This document shows, in pieces, positions 46,870 through 57,939 of a stretch of 64,000 nucleotides of DNA (positions within the stretch are counted from its first letter, which is position 1; each line of letters starts with the position of its first letter). The translations under genes and the position numbers were made by a program. This DNA comes from Curtobacterium flaccumfaciens (lineage in GTDB: Bacteria; Actinomycetota; Actinomycetes; Actinomycetales; Microbacteriaceae), in contig CP121450.1 of the NCBI GenBank assembly GCA_029689965.1, positions 1,798,001-1,862,000 of the forward strand. The letters are read 5' to 3'. Under the pieces are notes generated by a model. That model had not been told where the DNA came from. It did not search any database and saw only the letters and a program-made list of their open reading frames with translations.

Positions 46870-48332
46870 GCGTCGGGCTGGTACGTTCCCCGCCGCGCAC
46901 CACGGGGATGCGCCCGGTGGGCGTCGTCTCGGTCTCGAGTCCGTCACGTCCACCCATGAAGACGTCACCGTTCGCGCGCTGGTCCTCCCACTCGTCGTCG
47001 CGCAGCACACTGAGGGTGCCGGTCTCGGTGGACGTGAGGCCGTGGCGCTCGAGCTCGGCGTCCCGCTGCGCGCCCAGGAACTCCCGGTTCGCGGTCTGGG
47101 CGTCCTGGAACATCGTGGTGCGACCGGTGACGATCGCTCGGATGCGACGGTGCTCCCACCACGTCTTGCCGAAGTACATGAGCACGAGGCCCGCCGCGGC
47201 GTAGCAGGCCATCGTGATGAGGCCCCGCGCGTACGACGGGCCGACCCCGTAGATCTGGTGCTTGATCATGTCGACCATGCTCGAGCCGACGACGACGTTG
47301 TTGAGCCACGCGAACGGCTCCGGCATGAACCACTTCGGGTAGGCGCCGCCGGACGACGGCATCGACAGGAAGACGAAGCAGATCATGGCCGGAGCGGCGA
47401 TGAAGCGTCCGACGAAGTAGCTCAGGCCGTTGACGGCCAAGCCGATCGCGACGATCCAGCCCCAGGCGATGAGGACGAGCTCGATCCAGTGCCCGTGGAT
47501 CGCACCGACGACGGGGCCGGCGAGCGTGTTCGTGATGAGCGAGATGACGAGACCGCCGAACACGATGACCGCCATCCGGGTGCGGTGCCGGAGCGGACCG
47601 CCCATGATGCCGATGAACATCGCGACCATGTACCCGCCGATGCACCACGCGAGCATGACGTACATCGCGACGGTGCCGTACTCGTCCCATGCGGGAAGGG
47701 GCGCGAGCTCGGTGACGGTGGGTGCGGCCACACCGATGCCGGTGAGGACGGTGCTCAGGGTGACCGGGACGAGCGAGGCGACCTGGAACTGGTGGGCCGT
47801 CGCCTTGAACACCTCGTTCGTCGACGGGTCGTACGCCACCGCCATCGTGCCGGCCAGGACGTCGCGCTTGGCCTGCGCGAGCGAGTCGTAGACGTGGAAG
47901 GCGTACTCGCCGGGGAGCGCCTTCTGCGTCGCGGCGACGAGCGTCGGGTCGCTGCCGACCAGCGCGATCGGCACGTCGTGCGGGTGCGGGGCGTGGAAGG
48001 CGAAGACGTAGCAGAGGCAGAAGCCGACGATGAAGAACAGCGGCATCCAGAAGCTGCAGGCCGATCAGCTGCAGCGATGGGTGGAGCGTGCCGTACCAGC
48101 GACGGTAGCGGCTGATGCGCTGCGGTTCGGGGACGGGCGCCTGGCGGCCGGCGGAGGCGCTGCCGGTGCGGTGCGGACGCGTCCCGGCGACGGGCGCGCC
48201 TCGGCGGGGCCTCGAACCACCCCGGGTGGACGGACGCGTGGCACGCTGCTTCGGAGCGGGGTTCTGCCGCGGCCCACCGTCACGATCCGGGAGGTCGTTG
48301 TTCCTGGTGACGTCGTTCCGCGGCGTGCTCAC
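46810..48332 (-). CDS. DUF3533 / YhgE-like membrane protein, frameshifted, C-terminus uncertain
   Basis: About 500 residues. The N-terminus is cytoplasmic and Arg/Pro/Gly-rich (MSTPRNDVTRNNDLPDRDGG). After a frame change near 48046 comes a first helix (PLFFIVGFCLCYVFAF) and an extracytoplasmic domain (HPHDVPIALVGSDPTLVAAT, YDSLAQAKRDVLAGTMAVAY), the layout of ABC-2/DUF3533 proteins. Four or five C-terminal helices follow (MYVMLAWCIGGYMVAMFIG, VIVFGGLVISLITNTLA, ICFVFLSMPSSGGAYPKWFMP, LITMACYAAAGLVLMYFG). The cytoplasmic tail runs into low-complexity sequence with no clear stop; the end I give is a stop in an adjacent frame. The role may be export or envelope-related. Confidence 0.6.
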
Positions 48333-48408
48333 TCGGCGATGCGCTCCTGTTCTGGCTCGGGCCGCCAGGATACGCCCGGCGTGCTGGTCGCGCGCCGCCC
48401 GTCGATCG

Positions 48409-50096
48409 TCAGGACCGGCTGCGCGACGCCTGCGCCGAGTCCATCGCCAGCTCCTCGGCGTCGAGCGTCACGAGCACGCGACGCATGACCTCTTCGTCGA
48501 GGTTGCCCTTCTCGCGTTCCTCGAGCACGATCTCGCGGCGCCGGTCGAGCATCTCCCGCCGGATGTCCTGGATCTGCGAGCCGCGCAGGCGGACCGGGGC
48601 GTTGCGTTCCTCGTCCTCTTCTTCCTCGGCGTCGCGACGGAACGTCTCCGCCTGGCGCTCGAGTCGTGCCTTGAGCCGGTTCACCACCGAGTCGACGGCT
48701 TCGCCGCCGAACTGCTGCGACCAGGCGGGCCGACGCTGCTCGAGCAGCTCGATCGCCGCCTCGGTCGTGCGCTGGTTGAGACGCATCTCGCTCCGGAGGT
48801 CCTCGTCGTCCTCGTCGGGGTCCTGCACCTTGAGTGCCCGGATGACCAGCGGGAGCGTCAGGCCCTGCAGCAGCAGGGTGCCGACGGTCACGATGAACGC
48901 GATCACGAAGATGGTGTCCTGCGCCGGGATCTTCGTCGGGCTCGCGACGACCGACACCGCGGCGGCGAGGGTGACCACGCCGCGCATGCCCGTCCACGAG
49001 ATCACGGTGAGTTCCCGCCAGTTGAGCTTCGGCTCGGCGGTGCCGCGCAGCCACCGCAGCTTCGGGTGACCGCGGGAGGCCCGGATGCGGACGGGGCGCA
49101 GCCACCGGCCGTTGATCCGGTTCCGGACGTACGACTCGAAGACGAACAGCGGTCGCACCAGGATCACGACGACGAGCACCACCCCGGCGGCCGTGAGGGT
49201 CTGGGTCAGACTGCGCTCGCTCTCGACCAGGTCGTGCACGACGGTGTTCAGCTGCAGACCGATGAGGGCGAACACGAACCCCTCGAGGATGACGTCGATG
49301 CTCGTCCACAGCGGGCGCTCCTGCAGCCGCGTCGCGTAGCCCTCCTTCGGCGAGTTGTAGCCGATGTAGAGGCCGGCTGTGACCACCGCGATGACGCCGG
49401 AGCCGGAGAGGTCCTCGGCGAGGATGTACGCGACGAACGGCAGCAGGATGCTCATGATCGTCTCGACCACCGGATCGTTGATGCGCATCCGGATCCAGTG
49501 CACGAGCACGCCGAGCACCCCTCCGACCGCGAGGCCCACGCCGATCGCCAGCCCGAAGATCCCGAGGTCCTGCCAGATCGTCAGCGAGGTCCCCGCGATG
49601 ATGAGGGTGAAGACGCGGACCAGGGTCAGCGACGCGGCGTCGTTGATGAGGCTCTCGCCGGAGAGCACCGTCATCACCCGCCGGGGCAGTCCGAGCTTCC
49701 GGCCGATCGCGGCGGCGGAGACGGCGTCCGGCGGGGCCACGATCGCGCCGAGCAGGATCGCTGCGGGCAGCGTCATGTCGGGGATGAGGAAGTACGCCAC
49801 CGCACCGACGGCGAGGGCGGTGATGATGACGAGGAAGATGCCGAGACGCCGGATCTGCTTGATCGAGGTCCGGAAGCTCTGCCACGACACGTCGAGCGCC
49901 GCGGAGTAGAGCAGCGGGGGAGGATCAGGGTGAGGATGACCTCGGAGTCGATCTCCATCGCGGGCAGCCCGGGCAGGAACGAAGCGGCGAGCGCCACGGC
50001 CGTCACGAGCAGCGGAGCGGGCAGCCCCTTCGCCCGAGCGAACCCGGTCACCGCGAGCGATCCGATCAACAGGATGAGGAGCTCCACGGTGTCCAT
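48409..50096 (-). CDS. Na+/H+ antiporter, CPA1 type, one apparent frameshift
   Basis: About 562 residues. Twelve or so helices start MDTVELLILLIGSLAVTG. The ion-binding region is APPDAVSAAAIGRKL and VLSGESLINDAASLTLVRVF, the Asp-Asn type signature of CPA1 exchangers; TGMRGVVTLAAAVSV is the conserved Arg-containing helix. A long charged C-terminal cytoplasmic tail (EDDEDLRSEMRLNQRTTEAA, RREMLDRRREIVLEERE) is present. The frame changes near 49917. ATG 50096 has GGGAG ten bases upstream and is preferred to ATG 50105. The gene is divergent from the phosphate transporter by 116 bases. Confidence 0.92.
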
Positions 50097-50212
50097 GCCG
50101 TCCATTCTCCCAGAGGCATGCGACATCCCCTGTACGCATGTGCAGGAACGGTGAACGGGAGGTTGCCCGCAGGGTTTGCCCTGGGGGCGTCCGCCTGGAA
50201 CACTGGCCCGCG

Positions 50213-51524
<1,312 letters not shown>

Positions 51525-51525
<1 letters not shown>

Positions 51526-51821
51526 TGGACATCGACTGGTTCGCGTTCCTGACCGTCGCGATCGTGTCGCTCGTCGGCGCGTGCTTCGTGGTCACCGTGT
51601 ACTCGATCGGCCTCCGCCTCTGGAGCGCCGCGGACACCCGCGCCGGCAAGTACACCGTCAAGGACGACGGGACGGTCGGACCCGCCACGGCCGGCTTCCC
51701 GGTCCCCGGCGCGGTGCAGCCCGCCGAGCGCTGGTTCCGGGCGCTGTCCGTCGCCTGCTTCGTCGTGTCCGGCGCAGCCGTCCTCTACGGCATCTACCTG
51801 ATCGTCCCGCAGTTCCACTGA
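51525..51821 (+). CDS. Small membrane protein coupled to Pit transporter, 98 aa
   Basis: Intact. Two transmembrane segments (FAFLTVAIVSLVGACFVVTVYSIG and ALSVACFVVSGAAVLYGIYLIV) flank a cytoplasmic or outside loop with GKYTVKDDGTVGPATAG. ATG 51525 overlaps the Pit stop by one base. Small proteins of this kind commonly follow pit genes in actinobacteria; I infer an accessory role in phosphate uptake. Confidence 0.75.
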
Positions 51822-51868
51822 CGTCGATCGCCCCCTGACGATGGTGCGCGCTCTGGGCGCGACCGTCT

Positions 51869-51975
51869 GACGGCCTGGAGGCACGGTGCCAGCCCGCCCC
51901 GCGCCTCCCCCACCGGCACGGCCGGCCCGCCACTGGCGCGTCGCGCCGGGACCGGCGGCGTGGGCCCAGGCCGTC
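51869..51975. repeat. Family A palindrome with a nested insert in its right arm
   Basis: The left arm GACGGCCTGGAGGCACGG (51869-51886) is normal. The right arm is split as GCGCCTCC-CCCAC (51901-51913) and GTGGGC-CCAGGCCGTC (51960-51975), with 46 bases between. The split point and the CCCAC...GTGGGC borders equal those at 46.8 kb. It lies 48 bases after the Pit partner gene. Confidence 0.88.
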
Positions 51976-52016
51976 ACTGGGCGCGTTCCGACCCATCGCG
52001 CGCGCCCTGGAAAGCG

Positions 52017-52180
52017 GAATCGCGCGTAGGAGGACGGAAGAACCGGCCTCCTACGTGCGGAACGGCCTCCTATGTGCGGAACGGCTTCGTTCGCGCGGAA
52101 CGGCCTCCTACGCGCGAACCGGCTTCGTACGCGCGGAACTGCTTTCCACGCGCGGAACGGCCTACCATGTGCGGCGCGGC
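52017..52180. repeat. Degenerate 19-20-bp direct repeats
   Basis: About seven units of the form GGAACGGCCTCCTACGTGC follow each other with variations (CTTCGTTCGCGC, CTTTCCACGCGC). They occupy the 429-base gap between the Pit partner and aspA, where I see no gene, and stop shortly before the aspA promoter. Confidence 0.85.
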
Positions 52181-52250
52181 ACACCGCTCGTGACGCGCCC
52201 GCCCACGCCGGGCCAGGTCCCGACCGGCTGGACGGGCTACCCTCGTGGGC

Positions 52251-53749
52251 GTGACCGGCAACGAAGCAGCACAGGCCCCTGAACGAGCGAGAACCCGCAC
52301 CGAGAGCGACTCCCTGGGGTCGAGGGAGGTGCCGGCGGATGCCTACTGGGCATCAACACCCTCCGCGCGCTGGAGAACTTCCCGATCACGTCGGTGCCGA
52401 TCGCCGTCTACCCGGACCTCATCGAGGCGCTCGCGACGGTGAAGCAGGCCGCCGCCCGGGCGAACAAGGCGATCGGAGTGCTCGACGCCGAGCGCGCCGA
52501 TGCGATCGACCGTGCCGCGCAGGAGGTCCGCGACGGCGCCCTCCGCGAGCAGTTCGTCGTCGACATCGTGCAGGGCGGGGCCGGCACGAGCACGAACATG
52601 AACACGAACGAGGTCCTGGCGAACCGGGCCCTCGAGCTCCTCGGCCGCGAGAAGGGCGACTACGGGTACCTGCACCCGATCGACCACGTGAACCGGAGCC
52701 AGTCGACGAACGACACGTACCCCACAAGCGTGAAGCTCGCGATGATCCTCGGCGTGCGGCGGCTGACCGGCGAGCTTCGCAGCTTCTCGGACGCGTTCGC
52801 CGAGCGGGGGCGAGCGTTCGCCGACGTCCTGAAGATCGGGCGCACGCAGCTGCAGGACGCCGTCCCGATGACCCTCGGTCAGGAGTTCACCGGCTTCTCG
52901 CACACCGTCCAGGAGGACGTCGCCCTGCTCCGCACGGTGTCACCGCTGCTCGCGGAGACGAACCTCGGCGCGACGGCCATCGGCACCGGGATCACGGCCG
53001 ATCCGCAGTACCGCGACGAGGTCCGTCGACAGCTCCAGGCAGCGAGCGGGCTCGACGTCGTGACCGCCCCGGACCTCATCGAGGCGACGAGCGACGCGGG
53101 CGCCTTCATGACCCTGTCCGGCACGGTGAAGCGCAGCGCGGCGAAGCTTCTCGAAGATCTGCAACGACCTGCGGCTGCTGGCGTCGGGTCCGCAGGCCGG
53201 CCTGGGGAGATCACGCTTCCGGCGCGGCAGGCGGGCTCCTCGATCATGCCGGGCAAGGTCAACCCGGTGATCCCCGAGGTGGTGAACCAGATCGCGTTCG
53301 CCGTCGCCGGTGCGGACACCACGGTGACGATGGCGGCCGAGGGCGGTCAGCTCCAGCTCAACGCCTTCGAGCCGATCATCGCCCACGCGATCCTGCAGTC
53401 CCTGCAGTGGATGGCCAGCGGCTGCGCGACGCTCCGCGAGCACTGTGTCACCGGCATCGAGGCGAACGAGGCGAAGCTCGCGGCGCAGGTCGACACGAAC
53501 GTCGGCGTCGTCACGGCACTCACGCCGTACATCGGCTACGCGGCCGCGGCGTCGATCGCACACACGGCGCTGACGACCTCGACGCCGATCGCGACGCTCG
53601 TCACCGCGGCGGGGCTCATGGACGCCGACCAGGTGCAGCGGGTGCTCAGCCCGGCGCGCCTCTCGGGCATCGAGCTCGCGACCGGGGCGATCCCCGTGAT
53701 CACCGCGGAGATGCTCGACGCCGCGGCACGGGAGACCCGGCGCGACTGA
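52251..53749 (+). CDS. aspA: Aspartate ammonia-lyase, about three apparent frameshifts
   Basis: About 500 residues, converting L-aspartate to fumarate and ammonia. Aspartase-type motifs are DSLGSREVPADAYWG, GAGTSTNMNTNEVLANRALE, RSQSTNDTYPTSVK, the His-containing GRTQLQDAVPMTLGQE, and the flexible catalytic loop GSSIMPGKVNPVIPEV. The N-terminal block after TYW (INTLRALENFP) and the segment around KICNDLRLL lie in other frames; breaks are near 52350 (GGG for GGGG), 53147 and 53203. Fumarase is the nearest relative but the N-terminal motif favours aspartase. TACCCT (52238-52243) is seven bases before GTG 52251, suggesting a leaderless transcript. Confidence 0.9.
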
Positions 53750-53799
53750 CTGTCCGGCGCCCGGCTCGTGTCACGCGCACCGTGCGAGGGAGCTCTACG

Positions 53800-53860
53800 G
53801 TGCGAGGTTCCACGGAGGGTGCGAGGTCCTGCGGGTCCCACACTGCGCGGAACCTCGCAC
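53800..53860. repeat. 12-bp inverted repeat GTGCGAGGTTCC
   Basis: GTGCGAGGTTCC (53800-53811) and GGAACCTCGCAC (53849-53860) are perfect inverted arms. Partial direct copies (GTGCGAGG at 53782 and GTGCGAGGTCC at 53819) lie around them, and a GCGCGCGG run follows to about 53900. It stands between the convergent aspA and YihY genes and may be a terminator. Confidence 0.8.
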
Positions 53861-53907
53861 ACTGCGGGCGCGCGGGCGCGCGGGCGCGGGCGCCAGCGCC
53901 CCGCGCG

Positions 53908-54987
53908 CTACGGCAGCGGGTGCTCGCCGACGCGCACCTGCTGCGACATCTCGCGCAGGTGCTCCTCGACGGCGGTCGGTTCGAGGTCCGCGCTCCGCTG
54001 CGCCGCCGCCGTCCGGACGTGGTGCGCGGCCGCGATGTCCGCGTCCCGCCACCGGGCCAGCGTGAAGTTCCGCGTCACGTCCCGCAGGGGGAGCCGGATC
54101 GACTCGTCCGCCTCGATGCCGGCGAGCAGCTGCCGCATCCGGATCACCTCGGAGTCGAGCTCACCGCCGACGACGAGCACGAAGTTCGAGATGTACAGGT
54201 ACACGAGCAGCAGGATCGCCCCGCCGAGCCACCCGTACGCCTTGTTGCCGCCGCCGATGGTCTCGACGTAGGTCGAGAACCCGAGCGTCGCGAGCGCCCA
54301 GGTCACGATCGCGAAGCCGGCGCCGGCGGACACCCACCGGAGCTGCGGTGTCTTCACGTTCGGTGTGGCGTAGTAGAGCACGGCGACCATCACCACGAGG
54401 TCGACCGCGAGGATCGGCCACTTCGCCACGTTCCACAGGTCGTCGATCCACGGCGCCCAGCCGAGCTGCCGGATGACCGCGGCGGAGATCGTCGGCGTGC
54501 CGAGCAGGATCACGATCGCGATCGCGCCGCCGACCATGACCAGCAGCGTGACCAGGAGCATCATGCTCCGGAACTTCCAGATCCGCCGTCCCTCCTCGAC
54601 CTCGTAGGCGGTGTTCATCGCCCGGCCGAACGCGGTCGCGTACCCGGACAGCGACCACAGGGTCAGGACGACCCCGGTCGCGAAGCCCAGCCCCGGGTTG
54701 TCGAGCGTGGCAGCCTGCCGGAGCGGCCCCTCGAGGTGCTGCGCGGTCTCGGGTCGCACGATGAACCCGAGCACCTCGACGATGTCCGACAGGCTGTCGC
54801 CGTGCCGGTCCACGATCGACAGGGCGGAGACCACGGTGAGCGCCGTGGGGAAGACGGTGAGCAGCGCGAAGAACGTCAGGGACGCAGCCGCGTCCACGAC
54901 GCGGTGCCGGATCACCGAGTGGTAGGTGCGTCGGACGACGGCGCGGACTCCCGTCCGCTGGAGGTCGCGCGACGCGCTGTCCGGCAT
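53908..54987 (-). CDS. YihY/BrkB-family membrane protein
   Basis: Intact, 359 residues. The conserved start YHSVIRHRVVDAAASLTFFALLTVFP is followed by six hydrophobic segments, among them GFATGVVLTLWSLSGYATAFGRAMNTAYEVEE (shown as LWSLSGYATAFGRAMN and AYEVEEGRR), the family's most conserved region, and GGAILLLVYLYISNFVLVVG. The exact function of YihY proteins is not established. I prefer ATG 54987 because TACCGT lies seven bases before it (leaderless type); GTG 55008 in the same frame is the alternative. Confidence 0.9.
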   Translation of the reverse strand: MPDSASRDLQRTGVRAVVRRTYHSVIRHRVVDAAASLTFFALLTVFPTALTVVSALSIVDRHGDSLSDIVEVLGFIVRPETAQHLEGPLRQAATLDNPGLGFATGVVLTLWSLSGYATAFGRAMNTAYEVEEGRRIWKFRSMMLLVTLLVMVGGAIAIVILLGTPTISAAVIRQLGWAPWIDDLWNVAKWPILAVDLVVMVAVLYYATPNVKTPQLRWVSAGAGFAIVTWALATLGFSTYVETIGGGNKAYGWLGGAILLLVYLYISNFVLVVGGELDSEVIRMRQLLAGIEADESIRLPLRDVTRNFTLARWRDADIAAAHHVRTAAAQRSADLEPTAVEEHLREMSQQVRVGEHPLP

Positions 54988-55010
54988 GCGTTGTACGGTA
55001 CCCGACACCT

Positions 55011-55057
55011 GACGGACCGGAGGCGCGGTGCGGGCCCGCCACGCGCCTCCAGTCCGC
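55011..55057. repeat. Family A palindrome
   Basis: GACGGACCGGAGGCGCGG (55011-55028) and CGCGCCTCCAGTCCGC (55042-55057) flank GTGCGGGCCCGCCA. The centre GCGGGCCCGC is palindromic. It lies upstream of the YihY gene start and downstream of the MFS gene end. Confidence 0.9.
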
Positions 55058-55083
55058 TTGGTGGTCGAGTCCAGCGGTCGCTT

Positions 55084-55153
55084 CCGAGACTCGCGTTCAG
55101 CGACAAGTCTCGCGCTAGCGAGCCGGAGAACTGTCGCTCAGGCCGAGTCTCGG
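55084..55153. repeat. Family B element, single copy, inverted relative to the 28.3-kb array
   Basis: The reverse complement reads CCGAGACTCGGCCTGAGCGA, then CAGTTCTC, a GAGACTTGTCGCTG block and CGCGAGTCTCGG, matching the 80-bp units at 28.3 kb in order and spacing apart from the 21-bp spacer. It is 27 bases from the family A copy. Confidence 0.88.
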
Positions 55154-55177
55154 GCCCGCCGGCGGCCGCGAGCCGGA

Positions 55178-56498
55178 TCAGTTGGCGTGCGGGTGGCGGG
55201 CGTCGTAGCGACGGAAGCTCGGGACCAGGCGCAGGAGCAGCGCGACGAGCCCGATGATGAGCACGCCGCCGATGATCGGTGGGTACGCGATCCCGGCAGC
55301 GACGACGAGCCCCGCGTAGAGGTCGCCGATGCGGGGACCGCCCGTGACGACGACGGTGAAGATGCCCTGCAGGCGCCCGCGCATCCCGTCCGGCGCCGCG
55401 GCCTGCAGGATCGTGCCGCGGAACACCGCACTGACGTTGTCCGCTCCGCCCGCAACGGCGAGGAAGAGCGCCGCGCCGCCGAGCGCCGGCAGGATCGCGA
55501 CGTCGAAGGTCTCGCCGGCACGGCCCCCGAGCGCGTGCGCGAACGCGATCACGACACCGAACAGGGCGATGGCGCCGCCGTACACGGTGATCGCCCAGCC
55601 GACGGCCTCGCCCTGCCTCCGGACGTGCCCGAGCGGGCCGGAGAACACGCTCGACACCAGCGCGCCGATCGCGTAGGCGGCGGTGAGCGCCCCGACCGTG
55701 ACCGACCCGCCGCCGATGACGAGCGCACCGATCGCCGGGAAGAGCACGCGCGGCTGGCCGAAGGTCATCGCGATGATGTCGAGCACGAAGGTCATGGTGA
55801 TGTTGCGGGAACGCCGGAGGAAGCGTGCGCCCTCCACGAGCGAGCCGAGCCCGGGCCGCAGGGCACCGTGCTCGGCGCCATCCGCGGCAGCGTGAACACG
55901 CCGAGGAACGCGCAGCTAACAAGACGACGTCGATCGTGTACGTCGGAGCGAAGCCGACGGCCGCGATGAGGACACCGGCGACCGCCGGACCCACCGTCAC
56001 CTGGAGTCCGGCCGCGATGCCGCCGAGGGCGCTCGCCGCGGGCAGCAGGTCGACCCCGACGAGCCGCGGGACGATCGCCGCGCGTGACGCGCCGTTCACG
56101 GTGGCGGCCACCGCGTTCACGGTGGCGAGGACGTACAGGAGCGTGACGCTGTGGAACCCGAGCCAGGCGTGGGTGGCGATGAGCGCCACCGCCAGCCAGG
56201 CCACGACGGCCGACCAGAGCGCGACCGTGCGGCGGTCGAAGGCGTCGGACAGCATGCCGCCGTACAACCCCGCGGCGATCATCGGCACGAGGGCGATCAC
56301 GCCGACGAGCGACACCGCGAACGTCGAGTGCGTGATCTCGTAGACCTCGAGGCCGACGGCGACGGTGGTCATCTGCGTGCCGATGCCGGCGATGGCGGTG
56401 CCGGCCCACAGCCGGGCGAAGGCCGGGGAGCGGCGGAGCGGTGTGAGGTCCGCGAGGAGCCGGCGTCGGCGCTCGTCGGTCGGTGTCGATGATGTCAC
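55178..56498 (-). CDS. Major facilitator superfamily transporter, two apparent frameshifts
   Basis: About 440 residues with twelve helices, similar to EntS/MFS-3 type exporters. LRRSPAFARLWAGTAIAGIGTQMT is typical of the group; GGMLSDAFDRRTVALWSAV is the loop 2-3 signature (DxxxRR). LFPAIGALVIGGGSVTVGAL and GRLQGIFTVVVTGGPRIGD lie in the second half. The frame changes near 55915 and 55870. GTG/ATG choice is clear at 56498 (MTSSTPTDERRRR). The substrate cannot be told. It is divergent from the FKBP gene by 59 bases. Confidence 0.88.
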
Positions 56499-56557
56499 GG
56501 TGGAACCATTCTGGGGCCTGCGGAGCCCGGACCGCGCTCTCTGGTTGACTTGGCCGC

Positions 56558-56928
56558 ATGACTGACCTGAACAGCAAGCCCGAGTTCGACGCCCCCGAGG
56601 GCCCGGCTCCCACCGAGCTCGTCGTCACCGACATCGTCGAGGGTGACGGCGACGTCGCGAGCGCCGGCTCGACCGTCAAGGTGCACTACGCCGGCGTCGA
56701 GTACGAGACCGGCGAGGAGTTCGACAGCTCCTGGAACCGCGGCGAGCCGATCGACTTCCCGCTCGCGGCGCTCGTGCGCGGCTGGCAGGAGGGCATCCCC
56801 GGCATGAAGGTCGGCGGCCGCCGCAAGCTCGTCGTCCCGCCGGAGCTCGCGTACGGCCCGGCCGGCGGCGGCCACTTCCTCTCCGGCAAGACCCTCATCT
56901 TCATCATCGACCTGCTCGGGTCCGCTGA
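56558..56928 (+). CDS. FKBP-type peptidyl-prolyl isomerase, one apparent frameshift at the end
   Basis: About 123 residues, single domain and cytoplasmic. VKVHYAGVEYETGEEFDSSW, PLAALVRGWQEGIPGMKVGG and RRKLVVPPELAYGP are FKBP core motifs. The last codons need one base shift (DLLGVR then TGA) so that the stop overlaps the ATG of the aldo/keto reductase at 56928. The protein helps folding by prolyl isomerisation. Confidence 0.93.
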
Positions 56929-57763
56929 TGCAGGTCGGCGCCCCGACGATCGAGCTCAACGACGGTCACCGGTTCCCCGAGCTCGGCCTGGGCACCTACG
57001 GCCTGGACGGCGACGAGGGTGCGGCCGCGATCGGGACCGCGATCACGAGCGGGTACCGGCTCCTCGACACCGCGCTGAACTACGGCAACGAGGACGCCGT
57101 CGGGAAGGCCGTGCGCGAGTCGTCCGTCGCCCGCGAGGACCTCGTCGTCACCTCGAAGCTGCCCGGCCGTCACCACGGCTACGACGAGGCGCACCGGTCG
57201 ATCGACGAGACCCTCGGCAACCTCGGTCTCGACCACGTCGACCTGTACCTCATCCACTGGCCGAACCCGTCGGTGGACAGGTTCGTCGACACCTGGAAGG
57301 CGTTCGTCGACCTCCGTGACAGCGGCAAGGTCCGCTCGATCGGCGTCTCGAACTTCACGCCCGAGCACCTCCGCCGCATCGTCGACGCCACCGGTGTCGC
57401 GCCGGCGGTGAACCAGGTCGAGCTGCACCCGTACTTCCCCAGGCCGCCCTGAGGGAGGTGCACCGGGAGCTCGGCATCGTGACCGAGAGCTGGAGCCCGC
57501 TCGCGAAGCGGTCGGAGCTGCTCGCCGAGCAGCCGATCGTCGACGCGGCCGCCGCGCACGGGGTCGCCCCTGGGCAGGTCGTGCTCCGCTGGCACGTCCA
57601 GATCGGTGCCGTCCCGGTGCCCAAGTCGGGCGACGCGGCACGGCAGCGCGAGAACCTCGACGTCTTCGGCTTCGAGCTGACCGACGACGAGGTCGCGGCG
57701 ATCTCCGCGCTCGAGCGCGGCCGGCTCTGGGACGGCGACCCGGACACGCACGAGGAGATGTAG
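56928..57763 (+). CDS. Aldo/keto reductase, one apparent frameshift
   Basis: About 278 residues, TIM barrel, NADPH-dependent. The catalytic tetrad is seen as Asp and Tyr in YRLLDTALNYGNEDAVG, Lys in LVVTSKLPG and His in LYLIHWPNP. IGVSNFTPEHLRRI and NQVELHPYFP are signature regions; VPVPKSGDAARQRENLDVF binds the cofactor. The frame changes near 57440. It overlaps the FKBP stop (TGATG). The closest group is 2,5-diketo-D-gluconate reductase-like; substrate unknown. Confidence 0.92.
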
Positions 57764-57775
57764 GACCGCGCTGTG

Positions 57776-57839
57776 CGGAACCAGGTTCCGGACACGACAC
57801 CGCGAAGAAGCGTGGTGCGGTGTCCGGAACCAGGTTCCG
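57776..57839. repeat. Two family C palindromes forming a larger hairpin
   Basis: CGGAACCAGGTTCCG occurs at 57776-57790 and 57825-57839. GGTTCCGGACAC and GTGTCCGGAACC also pair across the 24 bases between, so the whole block can form one long or two short hairpins. It lies just after the aldo/keto reductase stop; a third copy is at 32.34 kb. Confidence 0.88.
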
Positions 57840-57880
57840 GACTGGAGGCACGTGGCGGGTCTGCCGCGTGCCTCCAGTCC
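57839..57880. repeat. Family A palindrome
   Basis: GGACTGGAGGCACG (57839-57852) and CGTGCCTCCAGTCC (57867-57880) are perfect 14-bp arms with a 14-base interior. It abuts the second family C copy and lies 24 bases before the helD -10 element. Confidence 0.95.
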
Positions 57881-57939
57881 GTCCGCGGTGTCGGTCCGGC
57901 GGACTACACTGGACACCCCTCTTTCCCGAAGGGTTGTGT

